Positions 45,054 to 57,458 are shown, numbered from the stretch's first letter. The stretch is DNA of 64,000 nucleotides from Hyaloperonospora brassicae (GCA_947650285.1 CANTFL010000873.1:186001-250000), one strand, 5' to 3'. Program-made: numbers and translations. Notes: generated by a model not told the origin, from the sequence alone.

Positions 45054-46661
45054 ATGTCTATGCTGGGTGACTCAAGACCCGCACAGCCCGGTGCTGTGCC
45101 AGCCTCTGCGGCAAACGATTCGTCGTCTGCTGCTCCTTCTCCGCCTGAAGCAACAGGTGCTGCAGGTGCACGCGGTACCACACCGCGTGCGCATGATGAC
45201 CCCGACGTTGAGGTCATCTACTCTGGCGAGTCAGACACGTCTGACTCGGGCAATGCGCCAGAGGCGTCTCGCTCACCGGCGACGCCTCAGTATTCGCCAA
45301 GGCTACTGCCGAACGAACGGACTCGTGATTTGCATCACAGTCTGTTCGGCAGTGATGACGATGATCAGGGCGGTGAGGAATATTATTCCTTACCACCGCC
45401 GGCTCGTGAGTCTTCGCACGAGCGTGAGGACGATGGCGTGAGCCGTCGTCAATCTGGGAGCCGTGGTACCGACAGAGGTACCACTGTGAAGCGTGATGAG
45501 CTGAAGCCGTGGCGTTTGCCCGAACGGCTCATCAATAGCTTGTCTCACGAAACAAACCAACACCATCAAATACCCTTATTCAATGCGACTGAGCTTCACG
45601 GCTTGAGCTCCAGCGCGAAGAACTTTCGCGCTAAGGAAGACTTTTATCTCGATGTCTTTCGTAGACATCGATGGTACAACAGCAACCAGAAGCGTGACGA
45701 AGCATCGCTTTTGGCTGCGTGGAACGCGTTCGTCCAAAACGTAAAGAATTTTGGACGAGAAGTGTGGCTCAAGACACTTGGGGCGACACGCCTCAGGTTC
45801 GATAAGCGAACGCCAATCGGTGCAAGGTACCGATTGCATTGTTTATCGAGTGAGGCAGGCATTCCTTGCCTCACATGGGGAGACCCTTGTGCGAGTTGTG
45901 TTGACAACTCGCAGCGTGCACATAGGGATGTGTATTCCCTAGATTCGCCCTGGGGAAGGGCACACATCTCGGCTGAGATGCGTGACGCGATTGCAAACAT
46001 GCAATCCGTCTACAAGCGCCTAGGGCGCCTGTTTACCGATGGGCCACATGACTCATCGGATGGGTCTCGTCATACTGGCGGACGAGACCTTGAACATCCA
46101 TCAACAGCTGATAGCGGGGCTCCCAGCTGTTCCAAGAGGGTGGATACCCCCGCCACTGGACGAGGTAGCTCGTCCTTGATCCTGAATCTTCACGGTGATA
46201 TAAGATACGCTCCACTAGAAAGCGTTGACCACCGTGAGCTCCCACCAAAGGATGTGGTGGAGGAGGAAAGACCTCCTCCAGACGATTCGGCTCACCATCT
46301 CGACCCTTACGAGATGGATCGAGCAATCGATGAATTGCGCGATGAATTGAAGCATGAGCGCGACTGGCGCTACGCTTTGACCGATACCGTGCGGAAGAAC
46401 CGCAAGGGTAACGAGGCTGATCGGGCGAGAGATCGCGCCGATTATGCCACAGCGCAGCTTCAGGTCGAGCGAGATGTCCGCTCCCTTTACGGCGAGCTGG
46501 CGACAGCTCGCGGGGAGATATCTCGGTTGAGTTCCGATGTATCATATCTGCGCGACCAGACGGATCGTCTGGAGTGCGAACGCAAGAACTTGATGGATGT
46601 TCTTGAACGTGGGGGCTATCTTCATCGGAAGAAGAAGGCTCGTACTGACAGTACGACCTGA
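45054..46661 (+). CDS. Antisense 535-aa protein of Gypsy copy 2
   Basis: Intact, same length and layout as in copy 1, with scattered substitutions (for example His-rich NQHHQIP at 168-174, Asp250 for Glu, Trp for Arg near 438). The SUMO-interaction-like motif, Cys trio, coiled coil and basic end are unchanged. The start ATG is 130 bp from the 3' LTR. Being open here while the copy's gag-pol carries several stops supports separate selection or separate expression. Confidence 0.8.
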   Translation: MSMLGDSRPAQPGAVPASAANDSSSAAPSPPEATGAAGARGTTPRAHDDPDVEVIYSGESDTSDSGNAPEASRSPATPQYSPRLLPNERTRDLHHSLFGSDDDDQGGEEYYSLPPPARESSHEREDDGVSRRQSGSRGTDRGTTVKRDELKPWRLPERLINSLSHETNQHHQIPLFNATELHGLSSSAKNFRAKEDFYLDVFRRHRWYNSNQKRDEASLLAAWNAFVQNVKNFGREVWLKTLGATRLRFDKRTPIGARYRLHCLSSEAGIPCLTWGDPCASCVDNSQRAHRDVYSLDSPWGRAHISAEMRDAIANMQSVYKRLGRLFTDGPHDSSDGSRHTGGRDLEHPSTADSGAPSCSKRVDTPATGRGSSSLILNLHGDIRYAPLESVDHRELPPKDVVEEERPPPDDSAHHLDPYEMDRAIDELRDELKHERDWRYALTDTVRKNRKGNEADRARDRADYATAQLQVERDVRSLYGELATARGEISRLSSDVSYLRDQTDRLECERKNLMDVLERGGYLHRKKKARTDSTT

Positions 46662-47200
46662 GCCTCCCCACGTAAAACGTAGGATGCGTGCGCATCTTAC
46701 GTGGCAATTCGATCGTGTATGCATTGCCCTTTCGATGCAACACTCGAAATGGTCCAATGTACTTCAGCAGTAGTTTACTACTGCCGACACTAGTGACTGC
46801 ATGTCCAGGTAAGTTTACCGTAGACAGTAGTACTAGGTCGTTAACCTTAAATGAAAGAATATTTGCTCTTCCATTCTTGTCTGCGTTCCGTTTCTGACGG
46901 TCCAATGCATTTGCGATGGAGTCCTGAACGAAACGGACTACCGCTTCTCGAGTCCGCAGGAAGTCCTCTGCTGACTCGTTGTTTTGTCTTTCAGTGCGCT
47001 TCGTGCGCACTGCTAAGAGATTGCTCTCTTCTTCAGCGATGTTGTCTTCTTCCTCGCTAGAATAATCGTTGACGATGCTGAATATACTAGCATCGTCATC
47101 ATCATCCGAATCAATAGTAGCGTCATCGCTATTATTGAGGTGATCTTCTTCATCGATGTCGACCTGATCGACATCGGCATCATACGTGACGACGTTAGCG
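46033..47200 (-). CDS. Integrase tail of Gypsy copy 2 with chromodomain
   Basis: Acidic linker, GPY/F module and C-terminal chromodomain as in copy 1. This copy keeps the consensus chromodomain residues ([15 protein letters not shown] near 46115). The reading frame is -1 relative to the integrase core. It overlaps the antisense gene over 46033-46661. Confidence 0.85.
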
Positions 47201-48137
47201 TCGACACGTGACGAGCAAGAGCCAAAACGGTTTTTGCTCGAGCGATTCCATCCCCCCTTATCCAAGAGTCACACTCTAGAAGGGCGGGCACACGTGGATG
47301 GCGTAAGCCATTCACGTAAAACGGTGTGTGCTTTGTGGAAGCATGCACCGAATTATTGATGGCGAATACCACCATGGGTAGGAATTCGCTCCAACTCGGA
47401 AACGAGTGGACATATCCTCGAAGGATCTCTTCGAGGACACGTTTCGCACGTTCCGTCTGACCATCTGTTTCGGGATGGTCAGAAGTGGACATCTTCAATC
47501 GTGTTCCGAGAGTACGGAACACGGTTTGCCAAAATGCCGCCGTGAACCGAGGGTCACGGTCGGATACGAGTTCACGGGGTAACCCGTGGAGTCTAAAGAC
47601 CGTGTCTAGAAAGAAACGAGCACAACCTTGAGCCTTGATCGACTCAGGGACAGCAGCAAGATGGACCATCTTGCTGAATCGGTCAACGAACACAAGAATA
47701 CCATTATTCTTGTGAGCGTCTTCGGGAAACCCGAAGACGACGTCCATGGAAACGGACTACCAGCACTCTGTCGGAACAGGCAGAGGCTGCAATGGCGCAC
47801 GGGATGAAGGACTAGGCCTCACCCGTTGACAAACCTCGCAAGCACGTATGTACTTCCGAACAAACTGATACTGGCGTGGCCAGTAAAAGTCACGACTTAC
47901 CGTGAGGTAAGTCTTTTCTCTACCACGATGGCCGCCTGTTGGGGCATCGTGACACTCATACATGATGCGTAAACGCAAATCATGATGAGCGGGTACGACG
48001 ACACGAGGCGTGTCGTCGGCAACAGCTGTATAGTACAGCAATCCGTTGCGTGTACTATACCGATCCGATGAGGATCGGTACAAAGCCGGTAAATCCCTCA
48101 TGGATTTACTGGATGGATGCACCAGATGATCCATCAA
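47013..48137 (-). CDS. Integrase of Gypsy copy 2, interrupted by TAG
   Basis: Zinc-binding half at 48137-47760, then a TAG (47757-47759) directly before the core, where copy 1 has CAG. The DDE core continues in the same frame from 47747 (MDVVFGF with the first Asp; SDRDPRF; TDGQTERAKR). The residue after the first Asp is Val instead of Phe as in copy 1. Confidence 0.85.
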
Positions 48138-49627
48138 TCGCAGAAGATCCTTATCTTCCGCGTATGCCTTTCGTACGTCGTCAAGTAAACTTGACGACGG
48201 GACAATGACTGACAGTGTCGCAATAGTGGGCTTATCCTCACTGTTGATTTGTGCGTCCGGCTCGAAATCGGGCCGGCGCGAGAGCGCATCAGCGACGACA
48301 TTAAGTCGCCTGGTTTATACTCCACGGAGATGTTATACTCCGCGAAGAAAGACAGCCACCTCGCCATTCTTTGCGAGAGGTGTGGGCTGTTTACGGCCGT
48401 GCGTAATGATGCATGGTCCGTGTAGACGATGAACGGTCTATCTCCCAAGAGATAGACGCGAAACTTAGCCAGTGCGTATTTCATGGCAAGGAGTTCCTTG
48501 TCATGCACCGGGTAATTACGCTCAGCTGCTTGCAGCTGACGCGACTGATAACAGATGACGCGCTCCGCGCCATCTGCATCGAACTGCATTAACGCACAGC
48601 CGATTGCGAAATCGCTGGCGTCACAGACCACATGAAATGGTCTGTCCTGATCTGCAATCGCCAAGATCGGCGATTGCATCAAGCTTTGCTTGATACTCTC
48701 AAAGGAACGCTGGCACTCAGCGTTCCATGACCACTTGACATTTTTCTTGAGCAAGCAAGAAAGATGAACAGTCATTTCGGCGTCGTTGCGCGAGTACTTG
48801 TGCAAGTACGCCGCTAAGCCAAGGAACTTCCTTAGTCCCTTGACATCGACTGGCACTGGCCAGTCGGTGATCGCCTTGATCTTTTCGGGATCAGGGCGTA
48901 CGCCGTGTTTACCCACGATGCACCCAAGAAGTGGTATTTCGCTAGCCACGAATATACACTTCTTGAGGTTGGCGTACAACTTATACTTGCGCATAAGTTG
49001 AAGAACCTGACGAACGTGAGTTCTGTGAACTTCAACGTCCGTCTTTCCGTCCATAGCCCGGCTATGGACGAACACATCGTCGAAGTAACTCGGTGCGAAG
49101 TCTCGCACCGGTCTCAACAGATTTGTAACGCATCGTTTGAATGTTGCAGGGGCATTACTCAGCCCCTGTGGCATAACTAACCACCCCCACAGCATCCCGC
49201 TGGAGGTACTCACTTTTGTGAACGGGACGTCCCGTTCACGCATGAGAATCTGATAGAATCCGTCCATCAGATCCATGGACGAAAAGATGGTACTCTTTGA
49301 CATACCATCTATGATTACGTCCTTCCTTGGTATTGGCGTCGGAGCCGGTATCGTTGCAGCATTCAATTTGTTGAATGCGTGCACTATCCGCCACCCTCCT
49401 GTGGCCTTTCGCACACAGAAGGTCGGAGAGCTGTGAGGGGATGTTGATTTCCTCACATGGCCCGATGCTAAGCGATCGGCAAAGAACTTGTCGATCGCTA
49501 GTACTTGTTCACGAGGCAGTGGCCACTGCTTCATGACACAGTACTTCGAGCCCGGTTTGAGCTCGATCTCGTGTCGAGTGCCTTTGTCTTTAGGCAACTC
49601 GCAAGGTACGGATTCAGGGAACACATC
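48134..49627 (-). CDS. Reverse transcriptase and RNase H of Gypsy copy 2
   Basis: Same blocks as copy 1, including the intact SYFDDVFVHS catalytic site near 49085. The frame after the RNase H tail runs on to 48134 in an out-of-register reading because of the shared -1 change; that last part is not real integrase linker. Confidence 0.92.
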   Translation of the reverse strand, partial: DVFPESVPCELPKDKGTRHEIELKPGSKYCVMKQWPLPREQVLAIDKFFADRLASGHVRKSTSPHSSPTFCVRKATGGWRIVHAFNKLNAATIPAPTPIPRKDVIIDGMSKSTIFSSMDLMDGFYQILMRERDVPFTKVSTSSGMLWGWLVMPQGLSNAPATFKRCVTNLLRPVRDFAPSYFDDVFVHSRAMDGKTDVEVHRTHVRQVLQLMRKYKLYANLKKCIFVASEIPLLGCIVGKHGVRPDPEKIKAITDWPVPVDVKGLRKFLGLAAYLHKYSRNDAEMTVHLSCLLKKNVKWSWNAECQRSFESIKQSLMQSPILAIADQDRPFHVVCDASDFAIGCALMQFDADGAERVICYQSRQLQAAERNYPVHDKELLAMKYALAKFRVYLLGDRPFIVYTDHASLRTAVNSPHLSQRMARWLSFFAEYNISVEYKPGDLMSSLMRSRAGPISSRTHKSTVRISPLLRHCQSLSRRQVYLTTYERHTRKIRIFCD

Positions 49628-50924
49628 CTAGAATTCGATCAAATCCTTATACAAAGGATTTGCCTGAAGTGACTCCCAGGATTGAGACGTGTATCGCTCA
49701 ATCCGAGTCTTCTCATCGAGGACACTTTCGTCCATCGATGAGCTGCTGAGAACCCGTTCGTTCTCAGCCAATACTGTAGCCGACCGAATGTCGGTCACAT
49801 ACTCATCCTCTGTGACTAGTATGCAGATCTGCTTGACTTTGCCACTACGCAGATCACGCAAGAACCGTTTCGGTTCTAGCGTTGGCAACTGAGTTATCTC
49901 CGAAGTTAACTTCGGAGGCACAATCAGATCAAGCGTATAAGCGCCTACGCTTGATCCGTCATTAACCAAGACGTTCAACGTCTCGGTTTCTTCCTGGGAA
50001 CTTGCTTCCACAGGTTGCTGAAGGCCTAATCCCTCAGCAAGCGACTCTTGAGGAATTCCCTCCTCAAGTACGTGGGAACTTATTCCCTCGACGTCTTCCG
50101 ACTGTGGCTGTGCGACAACATTCAGGCACCGATCCTCTACGGTCGACTCTCCAGTCGACCTAGGATGTCCATGTTGCCCTTTGAAGGCAACAGGTTTCTT
50201 TCTTCTAAGATGCTGCCCGCTAGGCATGCATCCATGTCCCGTTCCACTCGACTTCTTCGAGTGGTGGACCTTCGGCGCCGCCTGTACTTCTGTACAGCCG
50301 CCAGGAGCTTGCTCCACAGTGTAGTGATCAACTACACTGTGATCTTGTGCAGTCGTGCTAACGACCGTACCACAAGTGAGGCCATCGCACTCACTCGCAG
50401 AACATCCACACGCTTGTGGACGCTCCAAGATGTTCATCAGATGGCCATCTGATGAACAAGCGGCAGGCATCTTGACGGATCGATGCTGCCAGCTCACCCT
50501 TGGCTCGTACCTTCTGAGCCAAGATAATCCCAGGATGACATCAAATTTGTCATCGAGATCCAGTACGATGAAGTCATCATCGTACTGTTCGCCCTCTAAC
50601 GTGTAGTGGATTCCTACTACACGTTTCTCAACGGTTATCGATGCGCCTGTTGCAAGGCGCACCGTCATCTTCGTGAGGGGAATGTCGCGCTCAACGAACT
50701 TGAGCCTACGACCTCTAGTGACTGGCGACGAACAAAGTTGTTCGACGCCCCACAGTCTACTAGGGCACGAAGCGACAAATCATTTGTCGCTTCCAACTTC
50801 AAGGTGATGAGCGAAACGTCATCACCAGGTGCAGAGACACACAATGATTGTGTATCTGGAGCAACTTTCGTCAAGAGATTTGCAAATTCTCTTGAGGTTG
50901 CTGGATCAGTAGGGCGCTCCGCCC
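49625..50924 (-). CDS. Protease and linker region of Gypsy copy 2
   Basis: Retropepsin halves in two frames as in copy 1 (VDCGASNNFV near 50750, then ATG 50668 onward). TAG at 49625-49627 separates the linker from RT. No private break was noticed. Confidence 0.75.
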
Positions 50925-52079
50925 CTACTGACCCCGATCATTTTTTGATGGTCCGTCTCGCTGTTGCGGCTTCGCAACAGCGCTGGACCCACGCCCATTG
51001 CCCTTTCTGGCGAATGGTCGTCCATTTCGCTCAGTACTGTTTGGTACTGGGCGTGGAGCACTACACTCGTATGCGTAGTGCCCTAACTTCTGACAGCGAT
51101 TGCACCTCTGCAATCGCTTGTTGTTTGAAGAGCGAGGTCTCTCGCTCTCAACATAGCAGAGGTCCATTGGTTCTGGACCTCCGATCTCTTGTCGTCTCGG
51201 TGGACGGTAAGAGTTTGAGCTAGCATGAGCCTGTCTCATGCTAAAGTCTTCCTTTTCCACGGCTGATATCGCTTCTTCAAGCGTATTCAGCTCAAGGCGG
51301 AACAGATGGCTCCTGACGGGCCCTTCTGCGAGCCCTTGCATGAACACCGTAATCAACGTGTGTTCATGGACTGAGTTAGCAGTTATGCTACTCGCAAGGA
51401 GTCGTATATGTTAAGCGTAAGCGTGCACATCACGCTTACCCTGCTTGAGTTTCAGGAGCTCTGAACGAGCCCTGAACTCAGCCCGTGGCGGCTCAAACGT
51501 TTGTCTGAGCCGGGACTTGAAGTCATCTAGCGACCTAAACACATGTGGATCGCTACTCTCGAGCCCCAGGGACCAAGTTTTGGCACGCCTTGCCAAGTGG
51601 GTCTGAGCAAATGTGAGTTTCATTTGCTCATCTTCGACGCGACGAGCCCTTAGGGATCTGTCGAGTTCGACAAACCACAGTAACAGGGAGTCTTCCGGGA
51701 CTCCACTGTACTTGGAGATGTCAACTTTCATGACCTCGGGACGACGCGTATGCGCCGTACCACCCACAGCAGCATGGAATTGCTGCTGTCTCAACAGCTC
51801 TGTCTGTTGAGCACCGAGTTCTCTCAACTGCTCGGCCTGTTGAGAGCCTTGCTGGTGAAGCAAGGCTACTTTCTTCCTTTCGGTGACAAGTTCATGTTGT
51901 ATGAACTTGGCAATAGCGGCATGTTGTTGGTCTATGTCTAGAGACTCCAACATGGCGCTAATGGCGAACTCGCCTACGGTAGAACTCATTCGTTTTACCG
52001 CACCCCATTCGATGTCTATCAAATGGGTAAACCCTTCACGCGTGGCGTGAAAGGTGTCTTCTTTATCCAACATGAACAT
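50925..52079 (-). pseudogene. gag: gag of Gypsy copy 2, interrupted by TAA
   Basis: Starts near 52079 just inside the 5' LTR. Capsid region as in copy 1; TAA at 51411-51413 after the HAYA motif, then the frame reopens (51356-50925) with an intact CCHC knuckle. The TAA results from three clustered substitutions next to a 9-bp hairpin and is shared with copy 3. Confidence 0.85.
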
Positions 52080-52123
52080 GTTGGATGTTGTGGTCGCAGG
52101 AAGGACTACAAAGTGCTACCAGA

Positions 52124-52514
52124 TGTAACGAGGCACACCCTTGCGTGAACTTAACGCAAGTGTATCGGTGCCCCGACAGACGTACACGTGGCAAGCGAGG
52201 AAGCGTAGGTAAGGTAAAAGCAGAACTGTTATATTAATATAATTAAGTCTTTAAACTACTGTCTCTTCGTTTGACTTAACTTAATTATGCTAATATAACT
52301 GAGTGTATGGTGACGTCTCGTCACCACTCATTGCGCGCGTCTTGCGGCGATTGGTGGGTTGATATCATCACGATATCAACCAATGATCAGACCCTTTGGT
52401 CGATTCTTCAATATCACCACTTTGGTGATATTGTTTAAAGAATACCCATCTTTATATTCTTTATTGTAACTTTCCTCAAAGTGACAATTCCATGTAACGG
52501 GCTGCCCCGTTACA
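52124..52514 (-). repeat. 5' LTR of Gypsy copy 2
   Basis: 391 bp, 5'-type class. It shares with the 5' LTR of copy 3 a set of private variants (TTTGAGG, GGGTATTC, CACTTGCG, TGCCTCG in element sense) that are absent from its own 3' LTR. Confidence 0.95.
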
Positions 52515-53077
52515 CTATTATATGTACCTGCCGGACCATGTCGTAGGCATCCCTGTATGACTTGCCTCGTCTACTAGATGCACCTCATGCGCATCGGTAA
52601 AATCACTTCCACCGTCACCCCACTTACCCCTGTGCTTCTGCACTCAAAGGAGTGCCTCCTAGACGATTTACGTTCGTATACTAGGCTATGACTTAAATTA
52701 GCAATGCTGCAATATAAATTACTTTTACGCAAAAGAAGCGAAGAGTTGACAAAGCAGAAAAATTAACATGTTGCTAAGAGAAGGCAATCGAATCTCGATC
52801 GATGACATCAAGACTGTTTGGTGAAATGATGACACGCGTCACATTACCAGTGTTATCATGATGGGTATTGTGGTGATCGTAGTAAAAACGAGCACTCTAA
52901 AAGCTTGCTTTCGAGACGCGAAGCAGATGCATGCTCTTCTGTTGTGTGGTTGAATAGCAAAACGCGTTGTACAAATAAAGTTTTCCGTCGTAAATCGAGC
53001 AAAACGCGTGGAAAAGAAGCTTCTCGTATATACCGATGCTGTGTTTGTCGAAAGTATACTCCTTGTGGTACATGGCA
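52515..53077. other. 563-bp spacer between inverted Gypsy copies 2 and 3
   Basis: Host-type sequence with no recognised gene. It begins with the duplication CTATT and ends with TGGCA. The two flanking 8-kb elements form an inverted repeat around it. Confidence 0.7.
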
Positions 53078-53468
53078 TGCAACGAGGCAGTCCGTTACAT
53101 GAAATTGTCACTTTGAGGAAAGTTACAATAAAGAATATAAAGATGGGTATTCTTTAAACAATATCACCAAAGTGGTGATATTGAAGAATCGACCAAAGGG
53201 TCTGATCATTGGTTGATATCGTGATGATATCAACCCACCAATCGCCGCAAGACGCGCGCAATGAGTGGTGACGAGACGTCACCATACACTCAGTTATATT
53301 AGCATAATTAAGTTAAGTCAAACGAAGAGACAGTAGTTTAAAGACTTAATTATATTAATATAACAGTTCTGCTTTTACCTTACCTACGCTTCCTCGCTTG
53401 CCACGTGTACGTCTGTCGGGGCACCGATACACTTGCGTTAAGTTCACGCAAGGGTGTGCCTCGTTACA
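53078..53468 (+). repeat. 5' LTR of Gypsy copy 3
   Basis: 391 bp, 5'-type class. The first bases read TGCAACGAGGCAGTCCG, with three transition-type changes relative to the family ends, so the terminal inverted repeat is imperfect here. Confidence 0.95.
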
Positions 53469-53470
53469 TC

Positions 53471-53482
53471 TGGTAGCACTTT
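53471..53482 (+). other. Putative primer-binding site of Gypsy copy 3
   Basis: TGGTAGCACTTT starts two bases after the LTR; TGG is the expected complement of a tRNA 3' CCA end. Copy 1 has TGGCAGCAC at 30331 and copy 2 the equivalent on the minus strand. I cannot name the tRNA. Confidence 0.5.
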
Positions 53483-53512
53483 GTAGTCCTTCCTGCGACC
53501 ACAACATCCAAC

Positions 53513-54667
53513 ATGTTCATGTTGGATAAAGAAGACACCTTTCACGCCACGCGTGAAGGGTTTACCCATTTGATAGACATCGAATGGGGTGCGGTAAAAC
53601 GAATGAGTTCTACCGTAGGCGAGTTCGCCATTAGCGCAATGTTGGAGTCTCTAGACATATACCAACAACATGCCGCTATCGACAAGTTCATACAACATGA
53701 ACTTGTCACCGAAAGGAAGAAAGTAGACTTGCTTCACCAGCAAGGCTCTCAACAGGCCGAGCAGTTGAGAGAACTCGGTGCTCAACAGACAGAGCTGTTG
53801 AGACAGCAGCAATTCCATGCTGCTGTGGGTGGTACGGCGCATACGCGTCGTCCCGAGGTCATGAAAGTTGACATCTCCAAGTACAGTGGAGTCCCGGAAG
53901 ACTCCCTGTTACTGTGGTTTGTCGAACTCGACAGATCCCTAAGGGCTCGTCGCGTCGAAGATGAGCAAATGAAACTCACATTTGCTCAGACCCACTTGGC
54001 AAGGCGTGCCAAAACTTGGTCCCTGGGGCTCGAGAGTAGCGATCCACATGTGTTTAGGTCGCTAGATGACTTCAAGTCCCGGCTCAGACAAACGTTTGAG
54101 CCGCCACGGGCTGAGTTCAGGGCTCGTTCAGAGCTCCTGAAACTCAAGCAGGGTAAGCGTGATGTGCACGCTTACGCTTAACATATACGACTCCTTGCGA
54201 GTAGCATAACTGCTAACTCAGTCCATGAACACACGTTGATTACGGTGTTCATGCAAGGGCTCGCAGAAGGGCCCGCCAGGAGCCACCTGTTCCGCCTTGA
54301 GCTGAATACGCTTGAAGATACGATATCAGCCGCGGAAAAGGAAGACTTTAGCATGAGACAGGCTCATGCTAGCTCAAACTCTTACCGTCCACCGAGACGA
54401 CAAGAGATCGGAGGTCCAGAACCAATGGACCTCTGCTATGTTGAGAGCGAGAGACCTCGCTCTTCAAACAACAAGCGATTGCAGAGGTGCAATCGCTGTC
54501 AGAAGTTAGGGCACTACGCATACGAGTGTAGTGCTCCACGCCCAGTACCAAACAGTACTGAGCGAAATGGACGACCATTCGCCAGAAAGGGCAATGGGCG
54601 TGGGTCCAGCGCTGTTGCGAAGCCGCAACAGCGAGACGGACCATCAAAAAATGATCGGGGTCAGTAG
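53513..54667 (+). pseudogene. gag: gag of Gypsy copy 3, interrupted by TAA
   Basis: The frame 53513-54178 ends at TAA 54179-54181 and reopens to 54667 with the CCHC knuckle near 54489-54530. Relative to copy 2 the N-terminal coil has several G-to-T or C-to-A changes (D to Y, A to D twice). The gag frame ends at TAG 54665-54667 within a 9-bp stem. Confidence 0.85.
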
Positions 54668-55964
54668 GGGCGGAGCGCCCTACTGATCCAGCAACCTCAA
54701 GAGAATTTGCAAATCTCTTGACGAAAGTTGCTCCAGATACACAATCATTGTGTGTCTCTGCACCTGGTGATGACGTTTCGCTCATCACCTTGAAGTTGGA
54801 AGCGACAAATGATTTGTCGCTTCGTGCCCTAGTAGACTGTGGGGCGTCGAACAACTTTGTTCGTCGCCAGTCACTAGAGGTCGTAGGCTCAAGTTCGTTG
54901 AGCGCGACATTCCCCTCACGAGGATGACGGTGCGCCTTGCAACAGGCGCATCGATAACCGTTGAGAAACGTGTAGTAGGAATCCACTACACGTTAGAGGG
55001 CGAACAGTACGATGATGACTTCATCGTACTGGATCTCGATGACAAATTTGATGTCATCCTGGGATTATCTTGGCTCAGAAGGTACGAGCCAAGGGTGAGC
55101 TGGCAGCATCGATCCGTCAAGATGCCTGCCGCTTGTTCATCAGATGGCCATCTGATGAACATCTTGGAGCGTCCACAAGCGTGTGGATGTTCTGCGAGTG
55201 AGTGCGATGGCCTCACTTGTGGTACGGTCGTTAGCACGACTGCACAAGATCACAGTGTAGTTGATCACTACACTGTGGAGCAAGCTCCTGGCGGCTGTAC
55301 AGAAGTACAGGCGGCGCCGAAGGTCCACCACTCGAAGAAGTCGAGTGGAACGGGACATGGATGCATGCCTAGCGGGCAGCATCTTAGAAGAAAGAAACCT
55401 GTTGCCTTCAAAGGGCAACATGGACATCCTAGGTCGACTGGAGAGTCGACCGTAGAGGATCGGTGCCTGAATGTTGTCGCACAGCCACAGTCGGAAGACG
55501 TCGAGGGAATAAGTTCCCACGTACTTGAGGAGGGAATTCCTCAAGAGTCGCTTGCTGAGGGATTAGGCCCTCAGCAACCTGTGGAAGCAAGTTCCCAGGA
55601 AGAAACCGAGACGTTGAACGTCTTGGTTAATGACGGATCAAGCGTAGGCGCTTATACGCTTGATCTGATTGTGCCTCCGAAGTTAACTTCGGAGATAACT
55701 CAGTTGCCAACGCTAGAACCGAAACGGTTCTTGCGTGATCTGCGTAGTGGCAAAGTCAAGCAGATCTGCATACTAGTCACAGAGGATGAGTATGTGACCG
55801 ACATTCGGTCGGCTACAGTATTGGCTGAGAACGAACGGGTTCTCAGCAGCTCATCGATGGACGAAAGTGTCCTCGATGAGAAGACTCGGATTGAGCGATA
55901 CACGTCTCAATCCTGGGAGTCACTTCAGGCAAATCCTTTGTATAAGGATTTGATCGAATTCTAG
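54668..55964 (+). CDS. Protease and linker region of Gypsy copy 3
   Basis: Same two-frame retropepsin as the other copies (catalytic block near 54835; second frame from ATG 54924). The linker is open to TAG 55962-55964. Confidence 0.75.
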
Positions 55965-57458
55965 GATGTGTTCCCTGAATCCGTACCTTGCGAGTTGCCT
56001 AAAGACAAAGGCACTCGATACGAGCTCGAGCTCAAACCGAGCTCGAAGTACCGTGTCATGAAGCAGTGGCCACTGCCTCGTGAACAAGTACTAGCGATCG
56101 ACAAGTTCTTTGCCGATCGCTTAGCATCGGGCCATGTGAGGAAATCAACATCCCCTCACAGCTCTCCGACCTTCTGTGTGCGAAAGGCCACAGGAGGGTG
56201 GCGGATAGTGCACGCATTCAACAAATTGAATGCTGCAACGATACCGGCTCCGACGCCAATACCAAGGAAGGACGTAATCATAGATGGTATGTCAAAGAGT
56301 ACCATCTTTTCGTCCATGGATCTGATGGACGGATTCTATCAGATTCTCATGCGTGAACGGGACGTCCCGTTCACAAAAGTGAGTACCTCCAGCGGGATGC
56401 TGTGGGGGTGGTTAGTTATGCCACAGGGGCTGAGTAATGCCCCTGCAACATTCAAACGATGCGTTACAAATCTGTTGAGACCGGTGCGAGACTTCGCACC
56501 GAGTTACTTCGACGATGTGTTCGTCCATAGCCGGGCTATGGACGGAAAGACGGACGTTGAAGTTCACAGAACTCACGTTCGTCAGGTTCTTCAACTTATG
56601 CGCAAGTATAAGTTGTACGCCAACCTCAAGAAGTGTATATTCGTGGCTAGCGAAATACCACTTCTTGGGTGCATCGTGGGTAAACACGGCGTACGCCCTG
56701 ATCCCGAAAAGATCAAGGCGATCACCGACTGGCCAGTGCCAGTCGATGTCAAGGGACTAAGGAAGTTCCTTGGCTTAGCGGCGTACTTGCACAAGTACTC
56801 GCGCAACGACGCCGAAATGACTGTTCATCTTTCTTGCTTGCTCAAGAAAAATGTCAAGTGGTCATGGAACGCTGAGTGCCAGCGTTCCTTTGAGAGTATC
56901 AAGCAAAGCTTGATTCAATCGCCGATCTTGGCGATTGCAGATCAGGACAGACCATTTCATGTGGTCTGTGACGCCAGCGATTTCGCAATCGGCTGTGCGT
57001 TAATGCAGTTCGATGCAGATGGCGCGGAGCGCGTCATCTGTTATCAGTCGCGTCAGCTGCAAGCAGCTGAGCGTAATTACCCGGTGCATGACAAGGAACT
57101 CCTTGCCATGAAATACGCACTGGCTAAGTTTCGCGTCTATCTCTTGGGAGATAGACCGTTCATCGTCTACACGGACCATGCATCATTACGCACGGCCGTA
57201 AACAGCCCACACCTCTCGCAAAGAATGGCGAGGTGGCTGTCTTTCTTCGCGGAGTATAACATCTCCGTGGAGTATAAACCAGGCGACTTAATGTCGTCGC
57301 TGATGCGCTCTCGCGCCGGCCCGATTTCGAGCCGGACGCACAAATCAACAGTGAGGATAAGCCCACTATTGCGACACTGTCAGTCATTGTCCCGTCGTCA
57401 AGTTTACTTGACGACGTACGAAAGGCATACGCGGAAGATAAGGATCTTCTGCGATTGA
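55965..57458 (+). CDS. Reverse transcriptase and RNase H of Gypsy copy 3
   Basis: All RT and RNase H blocks are present, catalytic SYFDDVFVHS near 56501. A few substitutions near the start differ from copies 1 and 2 (YELELKPSSKYRV). The end beyond about 57290 is out of register because of the shared frame change. Confidence 0.92.
   Translation, partial: DVFPESVPCELPKDKGTRYELELKPSSKYRVMKQWPLPREQVLAIDKFFADRLASGHVRKSTSPHSSPTFCVRKATGGWRIVHAFNKLNAATIPAPTPIPRKDVIIDGMSKSTIFSSMDLMDGFYQILMRERDVPFTKVSTSSGMLWGWLVMPQGLSNAPATFKRCVTNLLRPVRDFAPSYFDDVFVHSRAMDGKTDVEVHRTHVRQVLQLMRKYKLYANLKKCIFVASEIPLLGCIVGKHGVRPDPEKIKAITDWPVPVDVKGLRKFLGLAAYLHKYSRNDAEMTVHLSCLLKKNVKWSWNAECQRSFESIKQSLIQSPILAIADQDRPFHVVCDASDFAIGCALMQFDADGAERVICYQSRQLQAAERNYPVHDKELLAMKYALAKFRVYLLGDRPFIVYTDHASLRTAVNSPHLSQRMARWLSFFAEYNISVEYKPGDLMSSLMRSRAGPISSRTHKSTVRISPLLRHCQSLSRRQVYLTTYERHTRKIRIFCD

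Larger units (their letters stand above)
44534..52514 (-). mobile_element. Gypsy chromovirus copy 2 (reverse orientation)
   Basis: A 7981-bp element of the same family as copy 1, on the minus strand, with perfect 5-bp target duplications (CTATT at 44529-44533 and 52515-52519). Gag-pol shares all the old frame changes. It also has TAA in gag (51411-51413) and TAG at the start of the integrase core (47757-47759), both shared with copy 3 but not with copy 1. It faces copy 3 across 563 bp. The LTRs differ by about two dozen positions by eye. Confidence 0.95.

Noticed and set aside
54646..54652. A AAA AAT slippery heptamer in gag of copy 3 (and in copy 1 near 31506) as a programmed -1 frameshift site
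   Set aside because: After a -1 slip the next codon is TGA in copy 3, and a TAG follows two codons later in copy 1, so the slip cannot reach the protease frame.
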